Program-made: the position numbers and the translations under genes | In this document: one piece after another, positions 60,045 through 64,000 of the stretch | Position numbering within the stretch: the stretch's first letter is position 1 | Layout of the letters: every line of letters starts with the position of its first letter | Notes under the pieces: generated by a model | What the model was told of the DNA's origin: nothing | The model's input: only the letters and a program-made list of their open reading frames with translations | Database searches by the model: none | NCBI GenBank assembly: GCA_902362595.1 | Contig: CABIXF010000004.1 | Span: 110,870-174,869 of the forward strand | DNA: 64,000 nucleotides | DNA from: Bacteroidaceae bacterium | GTDB taxonomy: Bacteria; Bacteroidota; Bacteroidia; Bacteroidales; Bacteroidaceae | Direction: 5' to 3'

Positions 60045-61274
60045 GTGAATTTCCCTTTTTACATAGCCCGGCGATATTTGTTTTCCAAGAAGTCACACAA
60101 TGCCATCAATGTGATTTCCGGTATTTCGGTGTGCGGAGTGGCGCTTGCCACCCTGGCCTTGGTATGTACCTTGTCCGTGTTCAACGGTTTTCAGGACCTG
60201 GTGTCAAACCTGTTTACGGCTTTCGATCCGGAACTTAAAATTATTCCGTCCGCTGGGAAAGTCTTCGACGGACAGGACAAGTCTATCGTGGCTGTCCGGA
60301 AAATGTCCGAAGTGGCCCTGGTATGTGAATCGTTGGAAGACAATGCCTTGGTGCAGTATCAGGGGCGGCAGGCCATGGCCGTGGTTAAGGGCGTGGAAGA
60401 CAATTTCACCGAATTGACCCCGATTGACACCATCCTTTTTGGGAAGGGAGACCTGTTGCTGCACGATGAAGTGGTGGATTATGCCATTCCCGGCGTGCAG
60501 TTGCTGGCCAATCTGGGTACCGGTATCCGCTTTCTCGATCCGCTCGAGGTGTATGCTCCCAAGCGTGGAGCGAAGGTGAACATGGCCAATCCGTCTACGT
60601 CTTTTACTGGAGGGAACCTGTTTTCTTCTGGACTGGTGTTTGCCGTGAACCAGGAGAAATATGACGGGTCTTATATCATTACCTCCCTGCAGTTTGCCCG
60701 CAAGCTGTTTCAGTACACCACCGAAGTCAGTGCCGTCAACCTGAAGCTGAAACCGGGTACCGATGTGGATGCCTTCAAACGTAAGCTGGAAGCACAGTTG
60801 GGAGAGCGTTTCCGTGTGCTCGACCGTTATGAGCAGCAGGCCGACACGTTCCGTATCATGAAAATCGAGAAATTCATCTCCTACCTTTTTCTGACCTTTA
60901 TCCTGATGATAGCCTGTTTCAATGTCATCGGCTCCCTGTCCATGCTCATCATCGACAAGCGTGACGATGTGACTACTCTGCGCAATTTGGGAGCCAACGA
61001 CCGGCAGATTGTGCGTATCTTCCTCTTCGAGGGGCGACTGATTTCGTTCATCGGAGCCGTGGCCGGTATTGTGTTGGGGGTATTACTCTGTTGGTTGCAA
61101 CAGACCTTCGGACTGATTTCACTGGGAGCTTCCGGCAGTTTCATTGTCGATGCCTATCCGGTCAGCGTACACTGGGAAGATGTCGTGTTGATTTTCTTTA
61201 CCGTTCTGGCAGTAGGTTTTCTTTCTGTGTGGTATCCGGTACGCTATTTGAGTCGCCGGTTACTGGCGAAATAA
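60045..61274 (+). CDS. FtsX/LolE-family ABC permease subunit
   Basis: 409 residues. Begins with GTG after AAGG; no in-frame ATG lies upstream. One N-terminal membrane segment (INVISGISVCGVALATLALVCTLSVF), a periplasmic MacB-like domain (about 55-270), then three C-terminal helices (FLTFILMIACFNVIGSLSMLII, FIGAVAGIVLGVLLCWL, VVLIFFTVLAVGFLSVWY). LTFILMIACFNVIGSLSMLIIDKRDDVTTLRNLGA is the FtsX signature. Probably lipoprotein release, by analogy with LolC/LolE. Its ATPase partner is not next to it. Confidence 0.9.
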   Translation: MNFPFYIARRYLFSKKSHNAINVISGISVCGVALATLALVCTLSVFNGFQDLVSNLFTAFDPELKIIPSAGKVFDGQDKSIVAVRKMSEVALVCESLEDNALVQYQGRQAMAVVKGVEDNFTELTPIDTILFGKGDLLLHDEVVDYAIPGVQLLANLGTGIRFLDPLEVYAPKRGAKVNMANPSTSFTGGNLFSSGLVFAVNQEKYDGSYIITSLQFARKLFQYTTEVSAVNLKLKPGTDVDAFKRKLEAQLGERFRVLDRYEQQADTFRIMKIEKFISYLFLTFILMIACFNVIGSLSMLIIDKRDDVTTLRNLGANDRQIVRIFLFEGRLISFIGAVAGIVLGVLLCWLQQTFGLISLGASGSFIVDAYPVSVHWEDVVLIFFTVLAVGFLSVWYPVRYLSRRLLAK

Positions 61275-61532
61275 ATAGTCCGTTGGGAGTCATATAGGCT
61301 TTGCAGGGTACTTTTCCCTTGTGTATCCTGTTGCTTTCCCTTCACCCATTCGCTCAAATTGTTTCAAATGTTTGCTGTAATCTATTTATTTTCAATTGCT
61401 TATCTTTTGTGTGCTCCATTATTATCTATCGCTTCTTTTTCGGTTTTATATTTGTTACGGTATAAGTCATATGTTCTATCTCCATAGACTGGAGAATTAT
61501 AGGGAAGCATATATGAGTAATAAATAAAAGAT
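61275..61532 (-). other. Gene-free stretch with possible coding debris
   Basis: On the reverse strand a 36-codon ATG frame (61400-61510, beginning MLPYNSPVYGDRTYDL and ending HKR) reads like ordinary protein, then stops. Shorter stretches in other frames follow (a 20-codon frame to 61367, and one ending EGKATGYTREKYPAKPI near 61291). That pattern suits a decayed gene, but I recognise no family and the pieces are short. Confidence 0.3.
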
Positions 61533-61589
61533 AAGCATAAAGGCTGTGTGCCGGTCTGGATGAACCGATGTCACACAGCCTTTATGCTT
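61533..61589 (-). terminator. 18-bp hairpin after fic
   Basis: Bases 61533-61550 are the exact reverse complement of 61572-61589. The loop carries a further CGGT/ACCG. On the reverse strand the stem is followed by T-rich sequence, and it lies 13 bases after the fic stop. Confidence 0.85.
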
Positions 61590-61602
61590 GCATGATGAAC
61601 AA

Positions 61603-62733
61603 TTATACATCTTCAGGCATGGGAATGACAAGGATAGACTCACTGCACCGGATTCCGTAGAATACGTCACGAACCCGCCCCTGCTGGGGTATCAGAATAC
61701 CCTTTTCTACCAAATCTTTTATATCGCGTGCTGCTGTATCTGGTGATACCTTTACACGTTTTGCCCAATTCTTAGCTGTCAGTTTGCCGGGATAACCGTC
61801 CAAATATAAATTCAAGACTTCGCGTTGTCGTTCGGACAGGACTGTTTCGGCATGGGTTTGCCAGAATATGGCCTTATTAAGAACCTTTGACAATGTCTCG
61901 TCGGATTGCTCGACGGAACGGAGCAGACAGTCAAGATACCAGATGATCCATTCAGTAATCTCGCAATCTCCCTTCTGTGTTTTCTCCAATATGTCGTAAT
62001 ACTGTTTTTTATCTTTGTTTATCTGATGGGAGATACTGAAGAAACGCATCTTTGAGTTTTCGGCTTGTGAAAGTGCCATATCAGCAATGGCTCGTCCGAT
62101 TCGTCCGTTTCCGTCATCGAAAGGATGGATACAGACAAACCACAAATGGGCTATCGCTGATTTTACATAACCGTTATGTGCATCTGAATTGAACCAGTCC
62201 AGAAACCGATTCATTTCTTCGTTTATTCTTTCAGGAGCAGGCGCTACATAATGTACCTTTTCCCGACCGAACATTCCAGAAATAACTTTCATCTCTCCAC
62301 TGCGGTATCGGGCTACATCTATTTTCGTTGGACCGCTCCATCCGGTAGGAAATAGGCAGTTGTGCCAGCCGAATAGTCTTTCATGGGTAAGCGGACTGTT
62401 GAAATTGACGGTTGCGTCAAGTGCCATTTCCACTACTCCGTCTATATATCGTGAAGATTCGGTCGGATTCGGTAGTTGTACTCCGAGTTTGCGGGCTACA
62501 GATGAACGTACCTGTTCATTGTTCAATTCCACTCCTTCAATTTCTGATGATGCAATGATGTCATGAGAGATGGATTCAACTACGGCAGACATCTTGTCAT
62601 TAAAACCGATTACACTAAGACGTCCCATCAGATAACCGACAGCCTTGTTTACCTTGTTCAGTTTCTCACCGACAAGTTCCTTGTTCCACGAAAAGGAAGG
62701 CCATTCTTTATGTTCATGTATATACATAGGCAT
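61603..62733 (-). CDS. Fic-domain AMP-transferase with winged-helix C-terminus
   Basis: 376 residues from the ATG; an adjacent GTG and a later ATG at 62727 are alternatives. Fic enzymes usually transfer AMP from ATP to a protein hydroxyl. HPFDDGNGRIGR (about 205-216) is the complete catalytic motif. The N-terminal inhibitory motif S-x-x-x-E-G reads SSEIEG (about 62-67), placing it in the self-inhibited class. DUF4172-like N-terminus. Residues about 300-362 (LSERQREVLNLYLDGY, AKRVKVSPDTAARDIKDLVE) form a winged helix, so it may bind DNA. Lies beside an insertion sequence. Confidence 0.92.
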   Translation of the reverse strand: MPMYIHEHKEWPSFSWNKELVGEKLNKVNKAVGYLMGRLSVIGFNDKMSAVVESISHDIIASSEIEGVELNNEQVRSSVARKLGVQLPNPTESSRYIDGVVEMALDATVNFNSPLTHERLFGWHNCLFPTGWSGPTKIDVARYRSGEMKVISGMFGREKVHYVAPAPERINEEMNRFLDWFNSDAHNGYVKSAIAHLWFVCIHPFDDGNGRIGRAIADMALSQAENSKMRFFSISHQINKDKKQYYDILEKTQKGDCEITEWIIWYLDCLLRSVEQSDETLSKVLNKAIFWQTHAETVLSERQREVLNLYLDGYPGKLTAKNWAKRVKVSPDTAARDIKDLVEKGILIPQQGRVRDVFYGIRCSESILVIPMPEDV

Positions 62734-62744
62734 CACTGTTTTCT

Positions 62745-62780
62745 ACAAATATACGGTTTTGCGGATAATTAACCGCAAAA
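62745..62780 (-). promoter_or_regulatory. fic promoter core and upstream palindrome
   Basis: Reverse-strand TATATTTGT (62745-62753) lies 12 bases before the fic ATG, so the leader is only a few bases. TTTTGCGG (62757-62764) and CCGCAAAA (62773-62780) form a perfect 8-bp dyad with an 8-base centre just upstream, over the -33 position (CAAA at 62776). This looks like an operator; the Fic winged helix is the nearest candidate binder. Confidence 0.5.
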
Positions 62781-62877
62781 TTTGCGTCTTATTATCTGCA
62801 TGAAACAGTGAGTTCGGCTTCGTCCATACGAATTCTGGCTCAACGTAAAAATCTGAGGAGTAAACCGTATAAAATCG

Positions 62878-62886
62878 TATCTTTGC
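62878..62886 (+). promoter_or_regulatory. -7 element (TATCTTTGC) before the transposase
   Basis: Perfect TAnnTTTGC, 22 bases before the transposase ATG. Confidence 0.55.
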
Positions 62887-62908
62887 AAACAACGAATCAT
62901 CAGCAGCT

Positions 62909-63250
62909 ATGGAAACAAACGGTTATCGCCTCCTTCTTCCTGAAGGAGCATTGGATTACTTTCTCATCTCAGATGTAAAGGAAAGCAGTACGGAAATAGT
63001 GATTTACCTGGAAGAGAAGAACGAAGTTCCCGGTGAATACTCAAACATGAGAGTGGAAAGCAAGGGATTTTATGATCCGGTAGTGATTCAGGATTTCCCG
63101 GTCCGTGGCAAGAAACTTTTTCTGAACATCCGCCGTCGCAGATGGATTGTGAAGGAGGATGGACACTATGTAAGCCGCAACTGGAAACTGGTCGCAGAAG
63201 GCTGCCGTATGACGCATGAATTTGCGTCTTTTTTAAAAGAACTATATTGA
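62909..63250 (+). CDS. ISAon1-family transposase, N-terminal region protein
   Basis: 113 residues. YRLLLPEGALDYFLISDV at the start, YDPVVIQDFPVRGKKLFLNIRRRRWIV (about 50-77) and a DNA-binding-like basic segment match the N-terminal part of ISAon1-type transposases, which is encoded as a separate frame. It ends TTT-TTA-AAA-GAA-CTA-TAT before its TGA. The following frame overlaps its last 14 bases in the +1 frame, so ribosomes that shift at the T6A4 run would fuse the two. Confidence 0.85.
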   Translation: METNGYRLLLPEGALDYFLISDVKESSTEIVIYLEEKNEVPGEYSNMRVESKGFYDPVVIQDFPVRGKKLFLNIRRRRWIVKEDGHYVSRNWKLVAEGCRMTHEFASFLKELY

Positions 63251-64000
63251 TACTCTTCCGGTAAGCTGTAAGCTCCTAGGGTTTCTCTTCGGCGTGGACG
63301 GTGAGCTTCTTGAGCGTCAGTACCGCAACCATCTGAGCGGTTACATGAACTGGAATCAGCTATCCCATGCGGAAGAATGGATACTTTTCGAGAAGAACAT
63401 CGGTCCGTATGTGGGCATTGATGAGGTCAGCCTTTCACAAGGTGAGCTCTATACCATTCTGATAAACAAGGAGAGAAAAGGACGTTCAGGAAGTGTCATT
63501 GCAATCATAAAGGGCACCGATGTCCGGACTGTCACTTCCGTCCTGCTGAAGCTTTCCAGACGCAGACGCTTCCAGGTCAGGGAGATAACCCTCGACATGG
63601 CCCCGAACATGGAGCAGACGGCACGTATCTGCTTCCCTGCCGCACGCCGTGTGACGGACCGTTTCCACGTGCAGAAGCTGGCTTATGAGGCAGTCCAGGA
63701 AATGAGAGTGAAGGCTCGCTGGGAAGCCCTGGATGAGGAGTCCATACAGATGGCACATGCCAGGGCATGCGGGAAAATCTATCATGCTCCCCTATTCGAG
63801 AACGGGGATTCAAGGAAGCAGCTGCTGGCAAGAAGCATCTATCTTCTCTATAAGAAAGAGTCCTTATGGACCGAGTCACAGCGTGCGCGTGCCGAAATCC
63901 TCTTCAGAGAATATCCCGATATAAAGAAAGCATACTATCTTTCAATGAGACTCGGACTGATATATCACCAGTGCAAGCATAAGGATACCGCATTGACAAG
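63237..64000 (+). CDS. ISAon1-family DDE transposase, C-terminal frame, cut by window edge
   Basis: Open from the TAA before 63237 to the window end (254 codons) in the +1 frame relative to the previous gene, with no ATG where a start would be expected. LFGVDGELLERQYRNHLSGY leads into the DDE domain: first Asp in YVGIDEVSLSQGELY, second in REITLDMAPNMEQTA, then VTDRFHVQKLAYEAVQEM, which is typical of ISL3-like enzymes. The final catalytic Glu would lie further right or near the cut. Probably translated only as a frameshift fusion. Confidence 0.85.

Larger units (their letters stand above)
62909..64000 (+). mobile_element. Left part of an ISAon1-type insertion sequence
   Basis: Two overlapping frames encode the two halves of an ISAon1-family (ISL3-like) transposase. 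The right end lies beyond the window. I could not find the left terminal repeat, which should lie between the fic promoter and the first frame; 62781-62877 has no other feature I recognise. Confidence 0.75.

Overview
The window reads as chromosome from a Bacteroidota gut-type bacterium, most likely Bacteroidaceae (Bacteroides/Phocaeicola group). Four things point there: a SusC-type TonB-dependent receptor at the left edge, lipoproteins with Bacteroidota-style lipoboxes, periplasmic TPR histidine kinases, and repeated promoter cores of the form TAnnTTTGC in place of E. coli -35/-10 boxes. Shine-Dalgarno sequences are mostly weak. I cannot name a species. Most of the window is ordinary chromosome; the clearly accessory part is the right end.

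Layout: 1-1901 is the N-terminal two thirds of a SusC-like receptor. 2.3-7.7 kb has a phosphofructokinase and, divergently, a three-gene operon (GH3-family adenylating enzyme, Ig-like lipoprotein, DUF3108 protein). 7.8-11.5 kb holds acpP-fabF-rnc and pdxB. 11.7-22 kb is a lipopolysaccharide/surface glycan locus with six or seven glycosyltransferases, a sugar-kinase-like protein, an MsbA-type ABC exporter and a lipid A acyltransferase. Two of its glycosyltransferase genes (17.2-19.1 kb) are markedly AT-rich. 22-29 kb has a phosphoesterase, an LtaS/MdoB-type transferase, typA, a cation efflux gene and rpsO.

29-33 kb has a TPR kinase/LuxR regulator pair and two secreted unknowns. 33.2-39.2 kb has tRNA-Arg(CCU), a 22-bp-period repeat array, korAB, upp and pckA. 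39.4-47.5 kb has a nitroreductase-like lipoprotein, a second LtaS-like protein, an RNase H, argS, a one-domain AraC regulator, an M16 peptidase, a LOG protein and a one-domain arabinose-5-phosphate isomerase. 47.5-51.2 kb has ndk, a second TPR kinase/LuxR pair and a LytTR regulator. 51.5-61.3 kb has comM, a thioredoxin-fold lipoprotein without redox cysteines, an abundant-looking TPR/OmpA-like lipoprotein, xerD, and the aroQ-pyk-methyltransferase-rbfA-FtsX-type permease run. 61.3-64 kb has possible gene debris, a Fic protein with its own winged helix and a palindrome at its promoter, and the left part of an ISAon1-type insertion sequence whose transposase lies in two frames.

Links between genes: pfk, pyk, pckA and korAB cover central carbon flow through phosphoenolpyruvate and 2-oxoglutarate. 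acpP-fabF, the lipid A acyltransferase, the arabinose-5-phosphate isomerase (Kdo precursor) and the glycosyltransferase locus all feed envelope synthesis. No CRISPR array, prophage or rRNA was seen. The less explained parts are the GH3 operon, the repeat array near korA, the cysteine-less thioredoxin-like lipoprotein, and the Fic/palindrome unit.
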